In this document: positions 20,073 through 30,484 of the stretch, in pieces
Numbering within the stretch: position 1 is the first letter of the stretch
Layout: each line of letters opens with the position of its first letter
Source of the DNA: Nemertoderma westbladi
Taxonomy: Eukaryota > Xenacoelomorpha > Nemertodermatida > Nemertodermatidae
DNA: 64,000 nucleotides
Reading direction: 5' to 3'
Assembly: GCA_032718475.1 (NCBI GenBank)
Contig: JAUCBJ010003758.1
Span: 17,905-81,904, forward strand
Translations under genes and position numbers: made by a program
Notes under the pieces: generated by a model
The model's input: only the letters and a program-made list of their open reading frames with translations
The model's database searches: none
What the model was told of the DNA's origin: nothing

Positions 20073-20576
20073 ATGGTTTGAGTGCCCATTGCCGAGTAAA
20101 CTGCTCTTTGGGGCCGTTTCCCAGGTTGCGGATCGGGTTAACATTTCACACATCGCACGATTTGTGATTGTGTTTAGTCTGCTTATATGACTGTGTAATA
20201 CAATAGACGGGAGGTCGTTTGTTTGTTTGATGCAGGTCATTTTTGGTTTGCATCTTCCACTCCCATGTGTTTCTTGGAGTCTGTGATACATGCTTGTTAC
20301 GGCTGTGGCGACAGAATCCATGTACTGGTAGGTCAGCCCCGGGGCCACTCAGTATAGTACAGGTGGGAGTGCCGGCAGTACGAAAGTACACACCACCTTC
20401 ATGTCATACCTGGCCTGGGTATGGTCATTATGGTCTTGGGTCAGAGGACGTGCATACGTTGACCACAACTGTTGCACACCCGGATGACTCATACCGAATA
20501 CACGAGGCATACAAGGACGGCAGATAAACTGTGAGTTATGCATCACCAATATCTTATATTTTATTTAGGTAATAAT

Positions 20577-20773
20577 CTCATGGAGTGAATAAGCATGGAC
20601 AGTCCATGACTTTCTTGAGATCCATCTTAAAGGACACTGGCCTTGAAGATGCGGATGATCTAGCAAATGTCATGGGTGATAGGGAGTTGTGGTGGCGCAA
20701 TTTTGTCGACAAGCCGGCACAGCATTCTTAAAAATGCAGCTGCAATGCAGCATGCCGATCCTAGTAGTAGTAG
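20577..20773 (+). mobile_element. RTE-A LINE copy A4, very short 3' end
   Basis: About 197 bp of the RTE-A 3' end: the last ~45 codons of the ORF (with one small deletion and substitutions), the short 3' UTR and a (TAG)n tail. An 11-bp direct repeat, taggtaataat (20,566-20,576 and 20,774-20,784), flanks it. It is inserted in the 5' part of LINE D and shows extreme 5' truncation. Confidence 0.92.
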
Positions 20774-21331
20774 TAGGTAATAATATTTGCTGAACTTGTT
20801 ATTTATGTTGCAGGACGTAAAACCAATTAATACTTTCTAATATATTTGTTGATTTTCTGCTTGTTTCTTATGTTATGATATAATTAGACATGTTTATGGT
20901 ATCCTGTCAAATCAACCAAACCTGGTGAATTGTTTATCTTATAGCCAACAACGCATGATCCCATTAATTAACATAAACAGTATTTCCCAGAAGAGACTTT
21001 GTCATAAAATTAACCTTAGTCAATGGGTGTAGTGTTATGTTTATTACCCTTACGCCTGACTTAACAAGACTCCTAATGGTTATTACCTTCTCAGCCCGAA
21101 CTACAATAACCCCATAGCCAAGCTACCTTGGAGGCAAACCAACAACCTTAAAATTCAATTTAGTAGACAGAACCCTATTTATAAAACATACCCAATAAAT
21201 CTCAGTCTCAGTTAGTCCCGATGATAAGAATGTGAAGATAACTTACATAATGTTAATAAACCTCATAACCAATGCTTGTATTTCCGAGAATATATTACAC
21301 AGTATGGAATGCACTGCATACACCTCATAAG

Positions 21332-21369
21332 ACATAGCCACTAGCCCTCCTATTAGTCATCCACTATAA
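21332..21369 (+). repeat. 38-bp exact repeat shared with 28,910-28,947
   Basis: A 38-base word inside LINE D recurs exactly, in the same orientation, at 28,910-28,947, about 110 bp beyond the LINE C/D stack. The flanks differ on both sides. Confidence 0.9.
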
Positions 21370-22615
21370 TTCTGAACTATCTGAACTATTAAAGTACTAC
21401 TGTAGTAATCCATATTCAGCCCCCCCCCCCTCTGTCAACCTCAATCTTATAGCCACAATCTCACATTTTTCCAATATAATACTTTTTTCAGTAACTACAA
21501 TAATCTAAAATTGAAATAACCAGACCATGTACGATATAACCTTTTGCTATTATTAGGACTTTCGAATTTAGTTAATGCATTTTATTTTAATTTAATTTCT
21601 CTACCCTACTGATAATATCTTATTTTAACCAGTTTAAATCCATAACCAAACTTGACCCCCACTACCTGACCCGCTATCTGATCATTTTCTACATCTAGAT
21701 CTATTACTTAAAGATTTCCAACACTACATATCGATACCCAACACTACCACTCGATATATTAGCCTTACAAGAAACCTTTTATCCGGGAAGTGGAGAATTT
21801 ACCTCTCAAAACTGTACGGTTATATTCTCAGGCCTACAAGAAGATGATTCCAGACATCGAGAGGGCATTACTTTTGTAATTAGAGAATCACATTCTTCCC
21901 GTATTCTTGGATATGAATTAGTATCACCCTGACTCATCACCCTGAAACTGAGCACATGGATCGTTCCCTTGACACTAATCAATGTCTATGCACCTGATAG
22001 TACCCACCCTGAAGATGAATACTGTAGCTTACTAGATATCAATCGCACATTGTTAAATGCTCCTCATGGGGAAAGATAATCATATTAGGTGACCTGACTG
22101 AATGGACAGGTTGGAAATCTCAGTACACATCAACCGCGAGATAATTGGGCCCTACAACTTTCCAAACATAAATCGCAACGGATTCTTGCTCCTCGACTTC
22201 TGCCAAGAACTAAATTTATCCATCCTTAACACGTTTTTCAACCATAAGCATAAATCTGACAGAGCCATGTATCAAACCCAACTTAATTCATCAGAAGTAG
22301 ATAGCCAACCAAAATTCTCAACGATTGACTTTATAATAGTACCCCAACCATTACGAAAATTTGCCAACAACATTAAATGATCTACAATACACAATACATG
22401 TCATGTATCAGACCTCATTCTCGTCACAATGGACATTGAAATACGTCTACTCCGATGGGATGTTCAACCTCCTCATACCTCTCAACAAAGATGTCCAACA
22501 GTTGGAATCCAACTTCACGATAATAGCCCAATACCAAGATGTCCTAGAAAATGTTTTGGAACAGATGGATAATGTCCCATCTTGCGGCTAATCCTCATGC
22601 GTATGACCTGATACA

Positions 22616-22651
22616 CAACAAAAAGTCGAACTTCGGTTCGACTTTTTGTTG
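22616..22651. other. Perfect 16-bp hairpin with C(UUCG)G tetraloop
   Basis: CAACAAAAAGTCGAAC (22,616-22,631), loop TTCG (22,632-22,635) and the exact inverse complement (22,636-22,651). The closing context is C(UUCG)G, the very stable tetraloop of structured RNAs. It sits between the endonuclease and RT parts of LINE D. Confidence 0.9.
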
Positions 22652-23930
22652 CAGAATGCTTTCCAAAAAGCCAAAGAAACTCTACCCTTACGGAGAAAAC
22701 CAAGCAAACGTCAGCTCGAAGACTTGATACTGGAACTTATTAATAGGAGAAAGTCCCTGCTATCGGAACAAATACAAAATAATCATTGAAGAAATCAATC
22801 CGTATTACAAAAGTTTAAGATTTTTTAAGAAGTTTAAGAAAAGAAAGACATAGCCAAACGATGCCAAGAAGAAAAAGAAATGGATATTTTACAACTTACC
22901 AATACTGCATAAACAGCTGATAATATGAATAATTCCCACATTCTATATAAAACTATTAAAACTCTCCCAAGAAATTTTAAACAAACTCATTAAAGACGAA
23001 ATTAATGACAAAGATGGGAACCTCCTTAGTGATAAAGGCCAGCAACTGAAATGCTGGGAAGAATTCTATAGCGATCTCTTAAACCCACCAGATCCCTCAG
23101 ACCCCATCATGAACCTTCCCGATCCAGACACAGAACTAGATATAGATCTAACAGAATTTACATCGTTGGAATTACATAAATCAATTGCACGACTCAAACG
23201 GAGGAAATCACCAGGGCCTGACAATAATACTACACTGCTATATTATACTGAAGAACTACAAACCAGAAGCCATCACACAATATACATGAGATACCGATTC
23301 TTAAAACTTTTTAACAGAATCAGGAAGAGATGTAATACACCTGAGGACTGGGGTTTGAGATCCATCGCAGTAATACCGAAACCAGGTGACCATAAAGAAT
23401 GCACCAACACAAGAGGAATCTCATTAACATTGATACCTGGAAAAGTCTTTTTTGATTTACGTTACTTAACTGCTTCAAATCGGCATCAAAAGAAAAATTA
23501 TGTGAAAACCAAGCTGGCTCCCGCACAAAACGAAGCTGTATAAATAATATCTTTATGCTCAGACAGATGATACACTTCAACCTATTATATGGTCTTCCTC
23601 TAAATATAACATGTATTGATTTCACCAAAGCCTTTGACAGCGTACATCGTCCACCTCTTTTCAAAATTCTCCGATACAATGGCTTACCCAAAAAAGTAAT
23701 AGATATAATCCAAAACCTGTATGCTCTGTTCGAGTGTATATCGAAGTCAATGGTGACTACCAATATATTTGCTGTACTTCATGGAGTGAGGCAAGGTTGT
23801 CTCCTTAGTGCACTTTTGTTCACCATAATTATAGACTTTATCCTGAATCAAGCCAATGCAATCCTAAGAGGAGAATATCGAGGAAAAAGGAATTGACATA
23901 ACCTCAGAACACACCATAACAACCTTAGGA

Positions 23931-26900
23931 ATATCCAGGTACATGGACCTTGGACCAACAGATGCTCTGGCTCAGGGACCCTGGTGTCCCCTGTGGGGTG
24001 GGGTTGTTCCTTCATCTGCCTTCCCTGAAGTGCAATGCATCAGGCGAACAACCAACAACCAAGGCGTTTACAGATGCGTCTGAAGATACGCACCAATTGT
24101 ACCAGGTCATGGAGCTGATTCTCAAAAACCACTCAAAGCTGCTTAAACATGTTCCAAAAGCAGCTAGGAACAACCTGGCCAATCTTTTAGCCGAATTAAT
24201 GGCCTCGATTTCCGATAACCCTTCGTGCGAACAGGCCTGGTGCAAGTTGCTTTTGGTTAGCCACTGCTGTTTGACAGCTCCAAAGCGGGGTGGCAGGAAG
24301 CACCAGTGCTCCCTTGCCACGCTAGTAAACCGAAGAATTGTAGCATTCCAGAACAGCATCCCTATGACGGAATCCCCGATGATCTCACGATGCTCGACGA
24401 TGATCCCCGATGGTCACGCAAGCCTGCTTGACCAACCGACAACCAAGAATTGATCTGCCTCGCCGCAGCTGTTGCTGCTAAGATTGAGGAGAAGGATATT
24501 AAGGGAGCTATTCGCTTGGCCGCTTCAACGGAAACGATGGCACCATACAACGCAGATACTCTGGAGAAGCTACGAAGAAAGCACCCATCCCGACCACTCG
24601 ATAGATGCCCGCTCCACCCGCCAGCACTATTTTGGCTGCTACTCCCTGTAGCCCAGGATCGCTCAGATAACTGATAGCTTCATTCCCATGTGGAAGCGCA
24701 GGTGGGATAGACGGAATGCGGCCACAGATTCTGCAAGACTTAGTCGCACCATCAGTTGGGGAAGTTGGAAATCGTCTTCTCGACAAGATGTATAAGTTCG
24801 TAGATGTAGTAACCGCTGGAGACGTCCCAGAATCCATCAGACCGGTGTTTTTCGGTGCCAACGTGTTCGCGTTCACCAATGGCCGGGGGATTCGGCCTAT
24901 AGCTGTAGGCAATACACTGCGCAGACTCTGCCTGAAGTTCGCCGGCAGCATCGTTAAGGACCTCATACTGAGTCACCCAAATAGGTATCGGAACGAAGAA
25001 AGGCGCGGAGGCGGCACATACCACAAGAGCCATGACTTCGGTTCCCAACGATCTGAACGCTGTGTTGCTAAAAGTAGATTTTAGCAATGCCTTTAATTTG
25101 CTCCGACGAGACGCGATGCTTGAGACCATTCACAGAAGGAGCGCAACAGGGAGACCCAGAGGCACCACGAATTTTCAGGGACACTACCATCGACCTCAAC
25201 AAATCACTGGAGTCTGCATTTAACTTGTGGTACCTGGGTGACGGTAATATAGCTGATGATAGTGAGACAGTCCTATCGGAATTAGAAACTATTATCAACT
25301 AGGGGAACAAGTTGGGGCTCCATCTCAACAGTGGTAAGTGCGAACTTTTCCTTTTCGGCCCTGTTTCTCCATCAGATCGTGCCCGTATCGTGAAGCAGTT
25401 CAACACGCTTTGTCCGGGCATTAAGTTCCCTCCACAGGAAGATGTAGTCATGCTCGGTGCACCAATTGGAATGTCCGCAGTTGAGGCGTGCCTGACAGCG
25501 AAGGTTAAAGACCTCACTACAATCAGCAGCAGCCTACTTGACAATCATCACGGATTTTTTCTTTTAAAGAACTCCGTGGCGATACCGAGACTCCTATACT
25601 TTCTCCGCACAGCACCCTGCTTCTCCTATCCAGACATCTTGAAGAAGTACAACTCAACTTTACGCGATGCCCTCCAACTAGTCACCAACACCAGTATTGA
25701 CGATAGCGCCTGGATACAGGCCTGTCTCCCGGCCTGAACAGGTGGCCTAGTCCTCAGTTCAGCAGTGCTGCTCGCATCCCCAGCTTTTATAGCTTCTGCG
25801 ATGGCCTGCTCTGCTCAGTCTGCCTGTCTGTTCCCCAAAGGTGCGTAGACCCCTGCTCCAAACCCTACACTTTCCCTCGGCTTAGAGCGATGGTCATCTT
25901 TGGTGGCTCCAGACACCCCAACACCGACCTCCAGTGACCAACGGGTCTGGGTCGCCCCGATACAGGAGCGCCAACTGATGATGCGGTTCCAGATGCAGTA
26001 AAGCAGTAGCTGCCACCGGTTTGCACGGGCTCTCCTGCTCCAGAAGCGCTGGTCGTCAAGCCTGCCACTCGGCTGTAAACGACATAGTAAAGCGTGCCTT
26101 GAATAGTTGTGGGGTACCATCCATGTTGGAACCAGTTGGTCTCTGCTTAGCAGATGGGAAATGCGTAAATGGTGTCACGATGGTTCCTTGGAGCCATGGC
26201 AAGGTCCTGACATAGGATGCCACTGTGGTTAACCCATTAGCCCCCAGCTACCTCAGCGTCAGCCAGACGACAGGTGGACGCGTTGCTGTGGACCAGGAAG
26301 CCGTGAAGTACCGAAAATACGAGGAGTTGGTGGATTGCGGCTTCCTGTTTAATCCCGTTAACGGGACCTTTGAGACCTTTTGAAACCTTGAGACCTTTGG
26401 TAGACCCGGGCCAGCAACGGCAACGTTCTTAAAGGAGATCAGGTGTCGACTCCACACCACATCCCTAGAACCCCGCTCACAACGGTTTCTTCTCCAGCGA
26501 ATACTTGTCGCTATTTTAATTGGCAACGCTGTCTCAATCCTTGGCACTGTCGCGAATGTGTCTGAGGGTGGTCTCTTTGAACTGCTTGATAAGTGAAGTA
26601 GGTAGAATCCAACCCAATCAATATTGCAATTTTAGGTAGTAACTTATTATTTAGTTTTCTATTTAGTAATGTGTATTGTTTTGATTTAAATTTAGCCCCC
26701 TTCTTATTATTATTATATATATTATTTTATATCTTTAGTGAAGTGTTTTATTATTTAGGTTTAAAGGTTTCTAATTTATTTTTAATCTGGTTCTATTACT
26801 AATTTGAATTTAATATGGTTCTATTTCTAATTAAGTTAGTTTACATAAGTTTTAAATAATTAATGAATTATTATTATTATTATTATTATTATTACTGTCA

Positions 26901-27005
26901 ATGATATTATACTATTAAAATAATACATATTACTTATAAAATAAGTTATGAAAACAACTGAAGAAATTCGATATTCGTTAACTATTTTAGAATAATAATA
27001 AAATC
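23931..27005 (+). mobile_element. LINE-type element E, nested in LINE D
   Basis: The 3,075-bp insertion is flanked by a 9-bp direct repeat, accttagga (23,922-23,930 and 27,006-27,014). Removing it rejoins the LINE D RT precisely before its YADD box. The right end is an A-rich (AAT)n-like tail (aataataataaaatc), so the element lies on the plus strand and probably moved by target-primed reverse transcription. Coding relics occupy 23,950-26,595; the last ~410 bp are AT-rich and non-coding. Confidence 0.85.
23950..26595 (+). pseudogene. Element E reverse transcriptase ('GIRPIAVG' type), broken
   Basis: Relics in successive frames match the order of a reverse-transcriptase family I know from many invertebrate genomes but cannot assign to a named clade. 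The order is: 'LLKHVPKAARNNLANLLAEL' and 'APKRGGRK'; 'VAAKIEEKDIKGAIRLAAST'; 'LRRKHPSRP'; 'GRGIRPIAVGNTLRRLCLK'; motif A 'LLKVDFSNAFNLLRRDAML'; 'GAQQGDPEAPRIF'; motif C; 'GLHLNSGKCELFLFG'; and 'GFFLLKNSVAIPRLLYFLR'. Motif C reads YLGDG where YLDDG is expected, so the first catalytic Asp is lost. A C-terminal region (26,216-26,595) has D-A-T...E-A-V-K-Y-R-K-Y and 'RSQRFLLQRILVAILIGNA'. Four or more frame changes and several stops make it dead. Confidence 0.7.
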
Positions 27006-28227
27006 ACCTTAGGAGATCTAGATTATGCAGATGATATTAATTTTATACATAGTGATGCCATCTCCACACAAACACATGTGAATTACATACAAGGAGAAGG
27101 TCGCAAAGTTGGACTAAAGATCAACCCCAAAAAGTCTGAATCTCTAAAGATACCTACCTACAAATGAAAATCTCGAGATGCCAGCCATAATTGATAACCA
27201 AATTGTGAAATCCATCATCCAAACAACCTTTCTTGGAAGTCTTATTTCAAACTTCAATTATCCAATGACAGCCCTAAAACATAGAATAAGGAAAGCTACA
27301 CAAAACTATTACTTCTTAAACAAAATATGGCGCAATCCAAATATTAGACAGAGAACTAACATAAAAGTATACAAATCGATGATTCACCCGGTCTTACTTT
27401 ACAGCTTAGAAACAGTTTCGATGTCAGATGTAATTAAGCAACGGCTCGATGCTGCAGACACAAGAATGTTAAGACGGTTCGTCAAAACACACAACTACGA
27501 TTACTTTTCAAATGCCACCTTATTTTGTCGCACTCAACTGTCCTCAATCTCCAATACCCTGAACGTCAAGCGTCTCCGATGGTTCGGACATTGTGCTATA
27601 ATGCCTCGCAATAGACTACCAAATATAGCACTCTATCTGCATCCACTTGACGGCCACAAGAAAAGGAAAGGCAGGAAATGTTTTTCATTTCGGCAAACTA
27701 TTCAAAAAGACTTCCAATCTGCCAACATAATGGTACAAGAAGCCATACAATTCGCACAGGACAGATCTGGATATAAAGAATTAATTAAAGAATGTAAACT
27801 GTAAGTTAGAGAACAGTCATCTTATGTTAACAATCCGAAAAATAGTAATTTCCAAGTACACACAACATTTATAATTTCTAGATTCCAGAACAGTTAGACA
27901 ACCCCCCCCCCCCCCCCCCCCCACCAAATACCTTGCTCCAACTAATGCTATATTATTTCTTTAATTATTTAACAGGAAACCAATGATACAACAACATTTT
28001 ATCAAAACATTTATATTTATTATCATACGTTTTATTTTGCAGCCTTTCTGACCAATCACATTATTTTCTTTATAACGTTCACAAACACACAATGAGAGGA
28101 CTTGGTCAACTGTGTACAACTTTGTCGGATTCTGAAATGACTTATCCTCCCAGATAAGATCATCTCTGGATCTCTAATTCCTACGAATTAGGGAACCTTT
28201 AATTATGAATGAATGATGGTTTGAGTG

Positions 28228-28800
28228 GGGTGGAGCGAGGTGGGACTGGGATACGCGGGGCGTGAGAAGTACAGATGTTTGTAAGGTCATTGTAAAAGGC
28301 ATCGAATTTATCGGAAGCATTAGAGTTATTATTAAAGGTACTATCGTTTAGGGATTTCAAATAATCAGATAAGAATGGGGTTGGAGAAAAATGTGAAAAA
28401 TCGAATTTGAAAGATTGTTTGGGGGCAACGAATGAGGAGGAGTATTTGTGGAGAATAACAATAGTGGGTTGGTGGTCGTTTGTGCCAATATTACATGAGA
28501 TTGTGCCGGAATTAGTGGAGTTGGAAGTGATGTTGGTGAAGATATGGTCAATAAGTGTTTCAGAATGAATGGTTCGATCGTGGAGTTCAGAGTGAAAAAT
28601 TCGAGTAGGTTGATTAATTAATTGGACGAAGCCATAAGAAGTCAGTAGGTGGATATAGGAAGATGAATCAGTGTTCGGTTTATGTAGGTTAATGTTTATA
28701 TTGCCAGTTATAATGACGTCAAGGTTATTTTTAGAAAGGTTATAAAGAGTGGAATCGAGTATGGTTAGAAAGTCAGTGTGAGCTACAGATTGTACCAATT
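28228..28800 (-). pseudogene. LINE C endonuclease domain fragment
   Basis: The open frame (~195 codons) encodes the C-terminal two-thirds of an APE-type LINE endonuclease: 'LDVIITGNININLHKP', 'SYIHLLTSYGFVQLINQPTR', 'LIDHIFTNIT' (the conserved I-D-H) and 'IGTNDHQPTIV' (the conserved N/S-D-H). The N-terminal part is missing, so the copy is truncated at about 28,800. The frame ends artificially at the LINE D insertion; its continuation lies at 20,072 and below. Confidence 0.85.
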
Positions 28801-30180
28801 AAAAGTGGTTTGGAACTGCAAAAAAAGCGACAGAACGACAGATCAACAGAACGATAGGTTGATTAATGGAACCCCTACGCTAAGGTTCACTCACTTTGTG
28901 GCTCACCCCACATAGCCACTAGCCCTCCTATTAGTCATCCACTATAACTATAGTTTCACTTTCAGCTAGTATTCATACTTTAAGAATAAATAAAAGAAGA
29001 GACATGATCATTCTGCAATACTTGAAGGATGAAAACAATTTGGTTGAACTTAGGTTGAACACGTTGAAGTATTCTGTGTGACATCTTCCCCGCAAATGGT
29101 AGTGTTTATTTTTTATACTTGACGGTTGAAGGCTGAAGGTTGAAGTATTCTATCTGCTACCAGCCTAATTGCTAGATTCCTAGTATAATTAAGTATATAT
29201 AACTCTATGGAACAGCGTCACATGAATAAGAAAGTTAAGAAGTGTTTACAATTATGGTAACTGCCGAACTTGCAAAGTGTTTGGTTGACCATGTCACTTG
29301 GAGTTGCTTTGTTTCGACAATGAATGCATCACCACAGTGCAGGCTGGTCATGTGTGCATGAACAATTTTTAATTTCATAGGGGCTGATATATATTGCCGT
29401 AAACTCTTAGAATTAACCTGATAGAAGTCTTGTCTCTGGTGACTTTCATAATTTCAAATATATTGCCTGAGCATTGCTTCGTTGGAGAATTTTAATTCAA
29501 TCACATATTATTTATGGCATTACATCTTAGCTACCGGCATCGCATTAAAAAGACATTAAAAACATCTTAGCTACATCATTAAAACAACCAACACAGTCAG
29601 CAGAGAATATACTTGATTTGAGTGAGAATGAATAATGTCAGTCTGAGATTAAACACATGGTGGGATGCATGCATAATCTTACTGCATTTCTGCAGAAGAT
29701 TAATATGCTTCAATAGATGGCAATATTAAATAAATTTTCTTTCAATTTAAAAGACTATTACTATACTCCAACAGTAAGGTTAGTGAATAAAAAATTGCTT
29801 GGCTAGAATTGTCAGAAATAATGGGTACAAATGTTTATTTTTTTAATTCGCCACAGTAACAGAGAGGAGATGGTGTGTGATCTATTAAATGTTTGATGAC
29901 AAAGTAAAGATTCGAATCCGAGAAAGGATGTATAAATTTTGCACAGTTATTCATCTAGGAATTACATTTTTAACGTAAGTGGTATCACAAGCCCGGTGTT
30001 GCACCATGCAAGGGGAATTGGGTAAGCAAAATAACAACAATAAAATATCATTACCATACAATGCTTTTCGAATTATTAATTAATCTCATACTGCAATGCA
30101 ATGTTATTGTTTCTAGAGAATGAATTACAGTTGAGCTGTTAGTTATTGCTACTGTAATTGATGATGCAATTTACGACAAT
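28801..30180. other. Gene-free stretch upstream of the GPCR
   Basis: AT-rich DNA without credible frames. It contains the 38-bp word shared with LINE D (28,910-28,947) and local reduplications such as 'acattaaaaa' near 29,550. Confidence 0.45.
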
Positions 30181-30332
30181 TCGATCCTAGGACAATACGG
30201 TTCTAGGACAATTCGGTCCTAGGACAATTCGGTCCCATTTATTTAGTATTTTGGGACCGAATTGTCTGGGACCGAATTGTCCGGGACCAAATTGTCCGGA
30301 CCGAATTGTCCGGGACCGAATTGTCCTACATC
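30181..30332. repeat. Foldback array of 16-bp units ('taggacaattcggtcc')
   Basis: The left part (30,181-30,236) has about four near-identical units, taggacaattcggtcc. After a ~16-bp AT spacer, the right part (30,253-30,330) has five inverse units, gggaccgaattgtcc, some with a c or t between. The array can form a hairpin with arms of about 55-75 bp. It lies 150 bp upstream of the GPCR start. Confidence 0.85.
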
Positions 30333-30484
30333 CGTTTTTATTATCATTTACCTAACGTTATTAAGTATAATATAAATATATGTTGTATCATGAAATCAAA
30401 TTATATTGTACTTTTCTCATATGTTATTACACAGTGTTATATTTCTATGGGAAACAGAAATTAAAAAAATATAAATCAATAATT

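Larger units (their letters stand above)
21727..27804 (+). pseudogene. LINE D endonuclease and RTE-like reverse transcriptase, fragmented
   Basis: The endonuclease is read in pieces: 'LALQETFYPGSGEF' near 21,765, 'LINVYAPDSTHPEDEY' near 21,977, and a 92-codon frame (22,102-22,380) with 'FNHKHKSDRAMYQT' and 'STIDFIIV'. RT parts are 23,109-23,543 ('RRKSPGPDN', 'IAVIPKPGDH', 'NTRGISL') and 23,555-23,896 (motif A 'CIDFTKAFDSVHR', then 'GVRQGCLLSALLF'). After element E (23,931-27,005) come 'LDYADDINFI' near 27,020 and the C-terminal frame 27,178-27,804 ('LLYSLETVSMSD', 'RLRWFGHCAIMPRNRL'). The tail resembles RTE-type LINEs. Many stops and shifts make it inactive. Confidence 0.8.
20085..28215 (+). 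mobile_element. LINE D, full-length-like copy nested in LINE C
   Basis: The insertion is bounded by a 12-bp target-site duplication (atggtttgagtg) and ends in a (GAAT)n-like tail (aattatgaatgaatg, to 28,215). That places its 3' end on the right, so it lies on the plus strand. Subtracting the two nested insertions (RTE-A4 and element E with their duplications) leaves about 4.8 kb, a normal LINE length. The endonuclease is at about 21.7-22.4 kb, and the RT is in pieces at 23.1-23.9 and 27.0-27.8 kb. The 5' ~1.6 kb appears non-coding. A small hairpin, CTAATTC/GAATTAG, precedes the tail. Confidence 0.85.
18796..28800 (-). mobile_element. CR1/L2-like LINE C, split by LINE D
   Basis: LINE C lies on the minus strand. 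Its endonuclease end occupies 28,800-28,228 and its linker and RT occupy 20,072-18,796. The two pieces meet at the same point of the protein ('TPLKP' at 28.2 kb, then 'WMTEN' at 20.07 kb). A 12-bp direct repeat atggtttgagtg sits at the break (20,073-20,084 and 28,216-28,227). This shows that one element was interrupted by an 8.1-kb insertion (20,085-28,215). The 5' end is truncated at about 28.8 kb, and the 3' end merges into an unrelated GC-rich segment. Confidence 0.85.

Noticed and set aside
20243-20527. Frames on both strands at 20.07-20.55 kb as genes
   Set aside because: They overlap on opposite strands, lack motifs and lie in the 5' non-coding part of LINE D.
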